Position numbers and translations under genes: made by a program. From CAZXBB01 sp964638815 (lineage in GTDB: Bacteria > Planctomycetota > Phycisphaerae > Phycisphaerales > SM1A02), in contig CAZXBB010000322.1 in the NCBI GenBank assembly GCA_964638815.1, forward strand, positions 1 to 12,560: 12,560 bases of DNA. Direction: 5' to 3'. Under the pieces are notes generated by a model, which saw nothing but the letters and a program-made list of their open reading frames with translations, was not told where the DNA came from and made no database searches. Below, piece by piece: positions 5,986 to 12,485 of this stretch; the stretch's first letter is position 1, and each line of letters starts with the position of its first letter.

Positions 5986-7658
5986 TTCCGCACCAGCCGT
6001 CCGATCACCAGCACGAGCGAGATGCCGAACCCCAACCCGCCCAGCACGGCGAGCACGCCGTAGCCCCCCTGCGAACTGTCGGCGAGGATCAGGATCGACG
6101 AGCCCATCATGAGCGAGCCGATGAAGACGGCGTGCGCGATGTTCGCACTCGCGTGATCGATCGTCTCGGTGAGGCGATCGAGGCCGCGGTGCTCGAGGTT
6201 CACCGTGAAGCGGTTGCGACGCAGGTTGAAGACGAGGGAGCGGAACTGCCGCGGCAGACGCTCGAGCAGCTCCGCGTAGCCGAGCCACGTCTCCTGCACG
6301 CGACGCCGGACCGAGCTCAGGCCGTACCGGCGCTTCACCAGGCGTTCGACGTGCGGCTCGACGTGCGCGGCGATGTCGAACGACGGCAGCAGCCGCTCGC
6401 CGACGCCCTCGATGGTCGAGATCGCCTTGATGAGGAAGACGATGTCGGCCGGACACTGGAGGTGGTGACGCCGCACGCGCTCGAAGAAGTCGTTCAGCAG
6501 CTTTCCCATGTCGAGCTGGTCGAAGCTCGCGTCCCGGAAACGGGAGATGAACTCCCACGTGTCGGCGCGGAAGTTGCGGTCCTCCGCGAGCGTCGGGTCG
6601 GCGTCACCGAGCAGGATCGTCACGTCGATCACCCGGTCGAGGTCGCCGTTGATGACGCCGTAGACGAGGTCGGCGAGCACGAGCGCCGTGCCCGGATCGA
6701 TGCGTCCCGTCATGCCGCAGTCGATGAAGACGACACGACCGCCCGGCTGCACAATGATGTTGCCGGGGTGCGGATCGGCGTGGAAGAAGCCGATCTCGAG
6801 GCACTGGCGGAAGACGGCGTCGGTGCCGTGGGCAACGATCGCCTCCAGCTCCTCGACCGGCATCGTCGCCGGATCGAGCCGCGAGAGACGCTTGCCCTTG
6901 ATCTCCTCGAGCGCGAGCACGCTCGCGGTGGTCGCCTCCCAGATCACCTCGGGGAAGCCGACGTGCTCGTCGTCCGCGAACGCGCGTCGCATGCGGTCGG
7001 TCGAGCGACCTTCCTCGACGAGATTGAGCTCCTCGCCGAGCTGCGTCGCGAACTGCTCGACGACGCGGGTCGGGCTGTAGCCGAGGTTCGAGAAGTGCTC
7101 TTCCGCGAACTCGGCGAGACGCGCGAGGATGTAGAGGTCGGCCTCGACCACGTCCCGGATGCCTGGACGCAGCACCTTGAGGACGATCTCGCGTCCGTCG
7201 GGCATGACGGCGCGGTGCACCTGCGCGATCGACGCGGCCGCGATCGGCTCCTCCGAGACCGAGCGGAACATCTCGTCGAGCGGCTTGTCGTACTCCGCCT
7301 CGAGCGCCGCGCGGATGTCCTTCCAGTCCACGCGCGGCACGTCGTCCTGGAGCCGGCCGAACTCCTCCGCCCAGCCGGGCGGCACGAGGTCGGGCCGCAC
7401 GCTCAGCACCTGCCCGAGCTTGACGAACGTCGGGCCGAGCTCCTCCATCGCGTGCCGGATGCGCACTTCCGGACGCTCCCGGTGGACGGACGCGTCGGCC
7501 TTCTCGACGCCGACGAGCTTGCGTCCCTTGAGCAGGAGCTGATCGAGGTTGAGATCCTGCACGACGCTGTCGAACCCGAACCGCATCATCACCGAGAGGA
7601 TGTCGCGGGTGCGACGCGTGCCGCGCAGCGCGCGGGAGATGGGGAGGTGCGTAACCAT
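5973..7658 (-). CDS. ABC1/AarF/UbiB family atypical protein kinase-like ATPase
   Basis: UbiB-type proteins are membrane-bound atypical kinases/ATPases needed for ubiquinone synthesis in proteobacteria and for lipid or quinone handling elsewhere; no substrate can be read from this sequence. The 561 residues match the family's usual length and order: a K-x-G-Q motif (FVKLGQ, K80-Q83), the Ala-rich loop (PIAAASIAQVHRA, 138-150) that replaces the Gly-rich loop, ATP-site Lys (IVLKVLRPG, K161), the catalytic stretch FFHADPHPGN (291-300) and the metal site FIDCGMTGRI (311-320). DCG in place of DFG is also found in E. coli UbiB, as I recall. Two C-terminal membrane helices (about 510-527 and 533-553) are typical. 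The start at 7658 fits the family N-terminus, though no good ribosome site precedes it. A 74-residue gene lies 47 bases upstream on the same strand, so both may be one operon. No quinone-synthesis gene is visible nearby. Confidence 0.95.
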   Translation of the reverse strand: MVTHLPISRALRGTRRTRDILSVMMRFGFDSVVQDLNLDQLLLKGRKLVGVEKADASVHRERPEVRIRHAMEELGPTFVKLGQVLSVRPDLVPPGWAEEFGRLQDDVPRVDWKDIRAALEAEYDKPLDEMFRSVSEEPIAAASIAQVHRAVMPDGREIVLKVLRPGIRDVVEADLYILARLAEFAEEHFSNLGYSPTRVVEQFATQLGEELNLVEEGRSTDRMRRAFADDEHVGFPEVIWEATTASVLALEEIKGKRLSRLDPATMPVEELEAIVAHGTDAVFRQCLEIGFFHADPHPGNIIVQPGGRVVFIDCGMTGRIDPGTALVLADLVYGVINGDLDRVIDVTILLGDADPTLAEDRNFRADTWEFISRFRDASFDQLDMGKLLNDFFERVRRHHLQCPADIVFLIKAISTIEGVGERLLPSFDIAAHVEPHVERLVKRRYGLSSVRRRVQETWLGYAELLERLPRQFRSLVFNLRRNRFTVNLEHRGLDRLTETIDHASANIAHAVFIGSLMMGSSILILADSSQGGYGVLAVLGGLGFGISLVLVIGRLVRNFFR

Positions 7659-7705
7659 CGGTCGGCCATGGTAGCCGAAGGCGGGGCAACGGTCGGTGCG
7701 CGGCT

Positions 7706-7930
7706 CTACGCGGCGTCGCGTCGCATCACGCGGAGCGCCGACTCCATCTCGTCCACGTCGACGGGCGACTTGCGCAGGTGCGACGTCGCGGCGGGTCCGG
7801 CGCAGAGGTCGCGGACCTCGCGAACAACGAGCGTCGCGCCGCGGACGACGTTCGTCCCGACCCGGCGGGCGATCGTGAGCGAACAGCCGGCCAGCGTCGT
7901 CGCGATCCGGCGATAGGGCAGCTTCCTCAT
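7706..7930 (-). CDS. Small 74-residue hypothetical protein upstream of UbiB-like gene
   Basis: Not recognised. It is probably real: third codon positions are almost all G or C like the neighbouring genes, and GAAGG stands a few bases before its ATG. It ends 47 bases before the UbiB-like gene on the same strand, suggesting co-transcription. The protein is basic at the N-terminus (MRKLPYRRIATTLAGCSLTI), has a moderately apolar middle (RGATLVVREVRDLCAG) and an acidic segment (SPVDVDEMESALRV). L-A-G-C at 13-16 resembles a lipobox, but the apolar run before it is too short to be convincing. It could be a small partner of the kinase; that is inference from position only. Confidence 0.65.
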   Translation of the reverse strand: MRKLPYRRIATTLAGCSLTIARRVGTNVVRGATLVVREVRDLCAGPAATSHLRKSPVDVDEMESALRVMRRDAA

Positions 7931-8095
7931 GGCACCTTCACCGTGCCACGGCGGGCGCCGGATGCAAGATGCCGCGTCGAACGTCGCTGTCAGAGGGGGC
8001 AGGACGCGCCGGTCGCGCTGGTCGCGCCGGTCGCGCTGGCCCGGCGCCCGGGGACCGGGAATCGGGGCCCGTTGCTCGGAAGCCGGGAAGGGGAA
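7931..8095. other. Gene-free spacer, probable leader/promoter region of the 74-residue gene
   Basis: This stretch lies between the protease terminator and the small gene, both on the minus strand, so the UbiB operon promoter should be here. I could not identify a convincing -35/-10 pair. It contains the 9-bp tandem repeat listed separately and otherwise GC-rich sequence with no recognisable gene. Confidence 0.4.
8003..8040. repeat. 9-bp tandem repeat (GGTCGCGCY)
   Basis: About four units of 9 bases (GGACGCGCC-like first unit, then GGTCGCGCT, GGTCGCGCC, GGTCGCGCT) sit in the spacer upstream of the 74-residue gene. The units alternate at one base, making an 18-bp higher-order period. Confidence 0.75.
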
Positions 8096-8132
8096 TCAAG
8101 AAAGCCCCGCGGACCGGATTGCCCGCGGGGCT
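8096..8132 (-). terminator. Intrinsic terminator of the protease gene
   Basis: AGCCCCGCGG (8103-8112) and CCGCGGGGCT (8123-8132) form a perfect 10-bp stem with a 10-base loop. On the minus strand it is followed by TTTCTTGATT, a T-rich run. It lies about 90 bases after the protease stop codon, separated from it by the 12-bp repeat. Confidence 0.85.
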
Positions 8133-8155
8133 CGCGTTGATCTCGCTGTCATTCG

Positions 8156-8227
8156 TCTGATCGGGGGTCTGATCAGGGGTCTGATCAGGGGTCTGATCAG
8201 CGGTCTGATCAGGGGCTCGATCAGGGG
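8156..8227. repeat. 12-bp tandem repeat (TCTGATCAGGGG) at the 3' end of the protease gene
   Basis: Six units of 12 bases, three of them identical, run from the last codons of the protease (stop at 8221-8223) into its 3' untranslated region up to the terminator. Four consecutive central units carry the palindrome TGATCA. The near identity of units suggests recent expansion. Confidence 0.9.
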
Positions 8228-10518
8228 CACGGCCCCCAGTTGTTGATGATGTACAGAATGTCCTCGAAGCCGACGGTGCCGCTCGAGTCGATGTCCTCCG
8301 GGCAGCCGCCGCACGGACCCCAGCTCGCCAGGATGGAGACGATGTCGCGGAACCCGAGGTCGCCGTTGCCGTCGAAGTCGCCGACGCACGTGCTGCCCGC
8401 GACGACGCCGCTGACGACGAGCGCGTAATCCGCGTCCATCGCGCCGGTCTCGACGTGGCCGTCCTCGTTGATCTCGGCCGCGATGACCTCGATCGTCCAC
8501 GTGCCGACGGCCGGGCTCTCGACGAATACGTTCTCGACCGTGTCGATGTCGTTCGGGTCGCCGCCCGTCGTCGAGTAGAGGCCGTCCAGCAGACCGTTGT
8601 TGCCCCAGTACACGGCGCCCGTGGGCGACGTGACCCTGAGGTTCAGGTCGTTGATGCGGTGCTGCGACGCGCCGGGCACGCCGGGCGGATCCGCGTAGAC
8701 CATGGTGGCCTTGAACTGGGTGCTCGCGCCGGCCGGAACGTCCAGCTCGTACGCGGTGCTCCCGCCGACCTCGAGCACGTCAGTCTCGTCGACCACGAAG
8801 ATCGTGCCCGCGACGGCGTGGTCGTACATGTTCTCGAGATCGGGCATGCCCCAGCCCTGTCGCACGCGCGTCAGGTCGCCGTTGGTGCCGCCGGCCGGCC
8901 AGTCGTACTGCTCCGCCGTGTTGACGAGCACTGCCTTGGCGGTGGTCATGTGCGCGCGGTTCTCGAAGACCGAGCCCTGCGAGTCAACCGTGTTGCCGAA
9001 GATACCGTCCGACCACATCTCGAAGAAGAGACCGACGTGGCCGCAGATCATCGGGGTCGCGCCGCTGGTGCCGCCGAAGCCGGAGGTGTAGCCGCTGCCG
9101 ATCGAGAGGGTGCGGATCTGGTCGTAGAACATCGTGAGCGTCGGCTTGATGCGGCCGTCGGACGCGGGGCCCGTGGATCCGCCGCCGCTCCACGAGTCGT
9201 CGCTCCTGGAGGCGGTGTTGCGGTGGTAGACACCGCCGCCGGAGATGATGTTCTTCGCCCACGCCTGCGGGCGGGAGTCCTGGTTCCCCGCGTTGCTCTG
9301 CGACTGGCAGTGCACGATGTCAAAGTCGAAGAGCGCGGCGTCGGTGTCGGCCGAGATGTTCGTGTACTGGAACGTCCGGGAGCTGCCGACGCTCGCCGTC
9401 TGGAAGACCGCGTTGTACGGCGCCTCGACGAGCTCGCCGGTCAGGTCGTACCGCGCCGGCCCGACGGAGATCAAGCTCCAGTCCGCCAGAATCGGCTGCC
9501 CGTCCGGCAGCAGGCCGCGCGCGGTGGGATCGTTGGTGCCGTCACCGAACGTGATGCCCGAGCACGCGGCGCCGTGCGAGTCCGCGCTGACGGCGGTGTG
9601 CAGGAGCGGCGGGTGATGCTGGAGGTCGGGGTGCTCGACGCTGAAGCCGAGGTCGATGATCTCGCCCCGCACGCCGGTTCCGACGTATCCGCCCTGCTCC
9701 TCGATGTAGTCGGCACCGCCGAGAACGCGGCCGACGTTCATGTCCTTCTCGAACGGCGTCCAGCGGTCGACGAACGCCACTTCGTTCATGCGGACGATCT
9801 CGAAGAGCTGGTCCGGCGTGAGCGTTGCCTCGAGCAGGAACTTGCCCGCGTGCGCGCGATCGACGACGCCGCCGCGCGCGCGGATGCGGGCGGCGACTGC
9901 GTCCTTCTGCGTCATGCCGGCTTCCCACACCATGATGTTGTACTTCTGGAGCGGAAAGAGCGCCTCGCCCTGGTCGGCGTTGCGCAGCATGAGCTCCTCG
10001 AGCTTGTACGCCGGGTGGTACTCGCCGACCCACCGGACGAACGGCAGTCCGTTGACCTTCGCCACGGCGTCCGGCGACATCTCGACGACGAACGTGTGGT
10101 TCGGAATGAACTTCCGCACCTGGCCCCCCGCCGCGGCGATCGCGTCGCGGAACTCGGGCAACGTCTGCGTGACGAACTGCACGAGGTACAGGTCCGTGTC
10201 GGCGCCGGCGGCGAAGTCCGCCTCGATGGCCGGCTGCGGCGCCGGCGCGAGCGGATCGAAGTCACCGTGCCGCAGCTTGATGACGTAGGACGTCGGCCGC
10301 GGCGCGATGATCGTCCGGCCTTCCCGCGTGATCGTGTAATACGGCGTCGGCGCGCCGTTCGCGTTCTTCCCCTCCCACACCCTCAGAACGACGTTCGTGT
10401 TCGGGACCTCGATGGTGCGCTGGTCGGACGGCTCCGGGGAGCCCACACCGACGGTTGTGCCGAACCCGATCGCCGCGATCATGGTGCTCATGAGCACCGG
10501 GCGGGACCTCAAAGACAT
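8221..10518 (-). CDS. Secreted S8 subtilisin-like serine protease with dockerin-like C-terminal tail
   Basis: Exported peptidase of 765 residues. An N-terminal signal-like segment (about 1-27, with STMIAAIGFGTTVGVG) precedes a long pro-region (about 30-265). The catalytic domain (about 275-570) shows the subtilase triad: Asp289 (EIIDLGF, then HPDL), His315 (DSHGAACSG) and Ser485 (GTSGATPMICGH). Asn412 in SNAGNQ is the likely oxyanion residue, followed by WAKNIISGGGVYH. GTSGATP, where many subtilisins have GTSMA, is seen in KP-43-like members. A beta-sandwich region (about 575-705, with DLNLRVTSPTG and VGTWTIEV) follows. The end (711-765) carries two EF-hand-like units, GDFDGNGDLGFRDIVSILAS and EDIDSSGTVGFEDI, each ending W-G-P-C, a tail found on many exported Phycisphaerae proteins. 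It may be a calcium-dependent anchoring or sorting module; that is inference. The start is fixed by AGGAG 7 bases before ATG. It is transcribed alone and ends at a strong terminator. Confidence 0.93.
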   Translation of the reverse strand: MSLRSRPVLMSTMIAAIGFGTTVGVGSPEPSDQRTIEVPNTNVVLRVWEGKNANGAPTPYYTITREGRTIIAPRPTSYVIKLRHGDFDPLAPAPQPAIEADFAAGADTDLYLVQFVTQTLPEFRDAIAAAGGQVRKFIPNHTFVVEMSPDAVAKVNGLPFVRWVGEYHPAYKLEELMLRNADQGEALFPLQKYNIMVWEAGMTQKDAVAARIRARGGVVDRAHAGKFLLEATLTPDQLFEIVRMNEVAFVDRWTPFEKDMNVGRVLGGADYIEEQGGYVGTGVRGEIIDLGFSVEHPDLQHHPPLLHTAVSADSHGAACSGITFGDGTNDPTARGLLPDGQPILADWSLISVGPARYDLTGELVEAPYNAVFQTASVGSSRTFQYTNISADTDAALFDFDIVHCQSQSNAGNQDSRPQAWAKNIISGGGVYHRNTASRSDDSWSGGGSTGPASDGRIKPTLTMFYDQIRTLSIGSGYTSGFGGTSGATPMICGHVGLFFEMWSDGIFGNTVDSQGSVFENRAHMTTAKAVLVNTAEQYDWPAGGTNGDLTRVRQGWGMPDLENMYDHAVAGTIFVVDETDVLEVGGSTAYELDVPAGASTQFKATMVYADPPGVPGASQHRINDLNLRVTSPTGAVYWGNNGLLDGLYSTTGGDPNDIDTVENVFVESPAVGTWTIEVIAAEINEDGHVETGAMDADYALVVSGVVAGSTCVGDFDGNGDLGFRDIVSILASWGPCGGCPEDIDSSGTVGFEDILYIINNWGPCP
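8230..8388 (-). other. Dockerin-like paired EF-hand-like tail ending in W-G-P-C
   Basis: Residues about 712-764 of the protease. Each half has an Asp-rich loop, then G-F-x-D-I-(V/L), a short apolar helix and W-G-P-C; C-G-G-C joins the halves. Related tails occur twice more in this window, at 10807-10973 and 12486-12560. Confidence 0.8.
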
Positions 10519-10596
10519 GTTTCAGCTCCTGGATGGTTCTCGGACGACTCTGGATACCGGCGCGCTCTTCCTTCGCCGGCGATTCGTGCTTCCGCG

Positions 10597-10625
10597 AGCA
10601 TAACAGGGCCTTGTGGGCAGGTCAG
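10597..10625 (-). promoter_or_regulatory. Candidate sigma-70-type promoter of the protease gene
   Basis: On the minus strand CTGACC (10620-10625), a 17-base spacer and TATGCT (10597-10602) match the -35/-10 pattern at four of six positions each. This implies a leader of roughly 70-75 bases before the ATG at 10518. It is the least GC-rich spot of this gap. Confidence 0.35.
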
Positions 10626-10806
10626 CGAAAAACGGAAGGGGCCGGGCGGAGCCGACCGCCTCGACCCGGAGAGGCGCCCCAGCCTGACGCGCCAGCCGGA
10701 CCCGCCAGTCTGCCCCGTCAGTCTGCCCCCCCCGCGAAGTCCCTGACCCCGGGGCGAGCGGACCGGGTCCTGGTGGGCGGCCGCCGGCCAATCCGGAGCG
10801 GCCCAG
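10626..10806. other. Gene-free GC-rich stretch upstream of the protease
   Basis: No supported gene. It contains a 13-bp degenerate tandem repeat (listed separately) and leads on the plus strand into the decayed dockerin-like tail. It may hold further unrecognisable parts of that lost gene. Confidence 0.4.
10678..10729. repeat. 13-bp degenerate tandem repeat
   Basis: Four units of 13 bases: CCCAGCCTGACGC, GCCAGCCGGACCC, GCCAGTCTGCCCC and GTCAGTCTGCCCC. The last two differ at one base; the first two are more diverged. A run of Cs follows. Confidence 0.7.
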
Positions 10807-10973
10807 GATCTGACGCAGCGGCGACGTCCGCTTCCAGGATGTCCTGCGGGTGCTCGGCGCGTGGTGCCCGTGCCCGGTCGATCCCCCCTGCCCGGAGAAC
10901 CTCACCGGCGGGCGACTACGCCGTCAGCTTCGCCGACGTGCTCGAGGTTCTCGCCGCGTGGGGACCGTGCTGA
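10807..10973 (+). pseudogene. Decayed remnant of a dockerin-like C-terminal tail (two frameshifts)
   Basis: Three consecutive frames give pieces of one tail: DLT (from 10807), SGDVRFQDVLRVLGAWCPC then PCPENLTGG (through 10823), and DYAVSFADVLEVLAAWGPC ending at the TGA 10971-10973. Together they match the order of the protease tail: Asp-rich loop, F-x-D-V-L, W-x-P-C, a Cys-rich linker, a second loop, F-x-D-V-L and W-G-P-C. Joining them needs one extra base near 10816 and one near 10913. The rest of the gene upstream is not recognisable, so only the 3' end survives. Sequencing error could explain one shift but not the missing body. An intact gene using only the last frame is unlikely. Confidence 0.7.
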
Positions 10974-10997
10974 ACACCCGATCCGGGCGCAACGCGG

Positions 10998-11729
10998 TCA
11001 CTCCTCCGCGACCACCGCGGTGCGCGGCCGCGCGGACGGCGGACGGTCCTGCGTCCGCGCCATCTCCGCCTCGTACTCGGCCCAGGGACGGAGCCCCATC
11101 GCGAGTCGCCGCTCGTCGAGGCGTTCGGGGTTCTCGACGATCGGAAGGAGATAAATCGGGCGCCCGTTCTCGTCGGTGACGGTGTCGTCGTTGTCGTCCA
11201 CGCGAACGCTGTACACCGTGCCGTAGATCTGCGGCTTGCCCTGACGCGCAAGCACCCGGTCGGTGAAGTAAGCGATCGACTCCTTGGGGATCTCGCCGCG
11301 ATCGCCGGCCGCCAGCACCAGTGGCAGGCACGCCTCCTGCAGCTGAGGATCGATGTCGGCGTGCTGCAACAGGAGGAACGCGGCCCTCGTGCCGTCCTCG
11401 CCGATGTCGGCGCGGGTCGGCCAGCCGAGCACGGTGACGATGCGACGCAGACGCTCCGTGTTCTCGCGGTCGGTCCGCTCCCAGAGGGCGAGTGCGGCGC
11501 TCCGCTCGGACGCCCTCATGGCGTCGTAGTCGCGGGTCCGCACGAAGCGGTCCCGCTCGGCCATGTCGAGCAGCTCCACGCGCAGGCGGGACGCCTCCAC
11601 CGGACGCAGCCGGAATGCGGGCGCGGCATCGGCATCGGCCTCCGCGGGCCGGTCCGTCACGCAGCCGGCGACGACCAGCAGCGTGAGCTGAAGACAGAGT
11701 ACGAGCAACCGGCAGCCTGGGTGGTGCAT
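10998..11729 (-). CDS. DUF6624-like putative lipoprotein, 243 residues
   Basis: The chosen ATG (11729) opens a lipoprotein signal: MHHPGCRLLVLCLQLTLLVV followed by AGC, so Cys23 would be lipidated and the protein held at a membrane. A start 26 codons upstream is possible in frame but would bury the signal. After a low-complexity Ala/Asp linker (24-38) a domain of about 60-175 shows RLRRIVTVLGWPTRADIG, AAFLLLQHADIDPQLQEACL and AYFTDRVLARQGKPQIYGT. I associate these marks with the DUF6624 family, whose function is unknown. It ends with a polar tail containing ENPERLDERRLAMGLRPW. No ribosome site is evident. It converges on the decayed dockerin tail 24 bases away and is divergent from the DCC gene. 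The family call is moderate, the lipoprotein call fairly sure. Confidence 0.85.
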   Translation of the reverse strand: MHHPGCRLLVLCLQLTLLVVAGCVTDRPAEADADAAPAFRLRPVEASRLRVELLDMAERDRFVRTRDYDAMRASERSAALALWERTDRENTERLRRIVTVLGWPTRADIGEDGTRAAFLLLQHADIDPQLQEACLPLVLAAGDRGEIPKESIAYFTDRVLARQGKPQIYGTVYSVRVDDNDDTVTDENGRPIYLLPIVENPERLDERRLAMGLRPWAEYEAEMARTQDRPPSARPRTAVVAEE

Positions 11730-11954
11730 GGGGGAAGATCGTATCGCGCGCTGACCGATACACTCCAGGATGGACTTCGCATGCCCGGACCCGCATGGTT
11801 CAGGCAACGCCCCAGCTCTTCAACGGGCCGCCAGTGGATAACGCGAGCCCCGGCAACCGATTGCCCTTGAGGCTCGTCGGGCCCGGGAATTGCGTCGCCG
11901 CCCGCCACGCGCGGCTGAGTCCATCCGCCTCCGGCCCCCGAAACCATCCGCGAA
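11730..11954. promoter_or_regulatory. Divergent intergenic region, lipoprotein gene / DCC gene
   Basis: These 225 bases should hold promoters for both flanking genes. I see no clear -35/-10 pair, operator or hairpin, and no short gene with good codon use. Confidence 0.3.
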
Positions 11955-12216
11955 ATGTCCCGTCGCCCCTTCGAGATCCTTGTTGACGGTGAGTGCCCGC
12001 TCTGCCGGCGCGAGGCGGCGCTCCTCCGTCGCCTCGACCGCGGCCGCGGGCGGCTGAAGCTCACCGACATCGCGTCGCCCGACTTCGCGGCGTCGAACTA
12101 CGGTGTCACGCAGGCGGAGGTCATGGCGACGCTCCACGGAGTCCGCGAGGACGGTCGGCTCGTGACGGGCATGGAGGTCATCCGCGGCGAACCGCCGGTC
12201 GGCGACCCGGCGCAAA
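11955..12216 (+). pseudogene. DCC-family (DUF393) thiol-disulfide oxidoreductase, C-terminally truncated
   Basis: The N-terminal part is a good match to DCC1-family proteins: FEILVDGECPLCRREAALL with the C-x-x-C pair (Cys14, Cys17), then LDRGRGRLKLTDIASPDF, a middle HGVREDGRLVTGMEVIR, which ends near residue 77 (about 12185). Intact members run about 120-140 residues and continue with an aromatic-rich segment (typically V-G-L-G-x-x-x-A-P and later helices). None of that is found here in any frame. The frame instead enters the opposite-strand tRNA-Arg gene and stays open to the window end without a stop. The gene was therefore probably cut by a rearrangement at or near the tRNA 3' end. The ATG at 11955 lacks a clear ribosome site but fits the family N-terminus. 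The product, if made, would carry a long nonsense tail. Confidence 0.75.
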
Positions 12217-12290
12217 CGCGCCCGGGAGGATTCGAACCTCCGACCTTCGGTTTAGGAAACCGGTGCTCTATCCTGCTGAGCTACGGGCGC
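12217..12290 (-). tRNA. tRNA-Arg (anticodon CCU)
   Basis: The minus strand folds as a standard tRNA: acceptor GCGCCCG / CGGGCGC, D arm GCTC...GAGC, anticodon loop TTCCTAA giving anticodon CCU (reads AGG, Arg), five-base variable loop and T arm GGAGG-TTCGAAT-CCTCC with discriminator G73. The anticodon stem has a C-A mismatch at its top pair (27-43), the only flaw. CCA is not encoded. It lies 3' to 3' against the truncated DCC gene. Confidence 0.96.
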
Positions 12291-12335
12291 AACGCACTTC
12301 ACGGTATCGCGGGCGGAGTTCGGTCGCCACCGATG

Positions 12336-12412
12336 GGGCGCAGCCGTCCGGGCGCAGCCATCCGGGCGCAGCCGTCCGGGCGCAGCCGATCGGACGTAGC
12401 CGATCGGACGCC
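12336..12412. repeat. 14-bp tandem repeat upstream of tRNA-Arg
   Basis: Five full units and part of a sixth: GGGCGCAGCCGTCC (twice), GGGCGCAGCCATCC, GGGCGCAGCCGATC, GGACGTAGCCGATC and GGACGCCG. The units drift gradually from left to right, the pattern of stepwise slippage. The spacer 12291-12485 holds nothing else recognisable; the tRNA promoter should be between 12291 and 12335. Confidence 0.85.
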
Positions 12413-12485
12413 GCGGGCGCCGTCCGGTCGCGCCCGAGCCCGTACCGCTGGACCCCGCCCGACCCGCCCGACCCGCCTCCCTGCG

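Noticed and set aside
4495..6558. 687-codon minus-strand open frame overlapping three genes
   Set aside because: It runs across the kinase start, the phasin-like gene and the UbiB end with low-complexity translation, so it is a frame shadow.
8156..8227. Possible CRISPR array
   Set aside because: Units are 12 bases with no unique spacers between them and no cas genes nearby; it is a simple tandem repeat.
8455..10746. 763-codon open frame opposite the protease
   Set aside because: It is an antisense shadow; the minus strand holds signal sequence, catalytic triad and tail in order.
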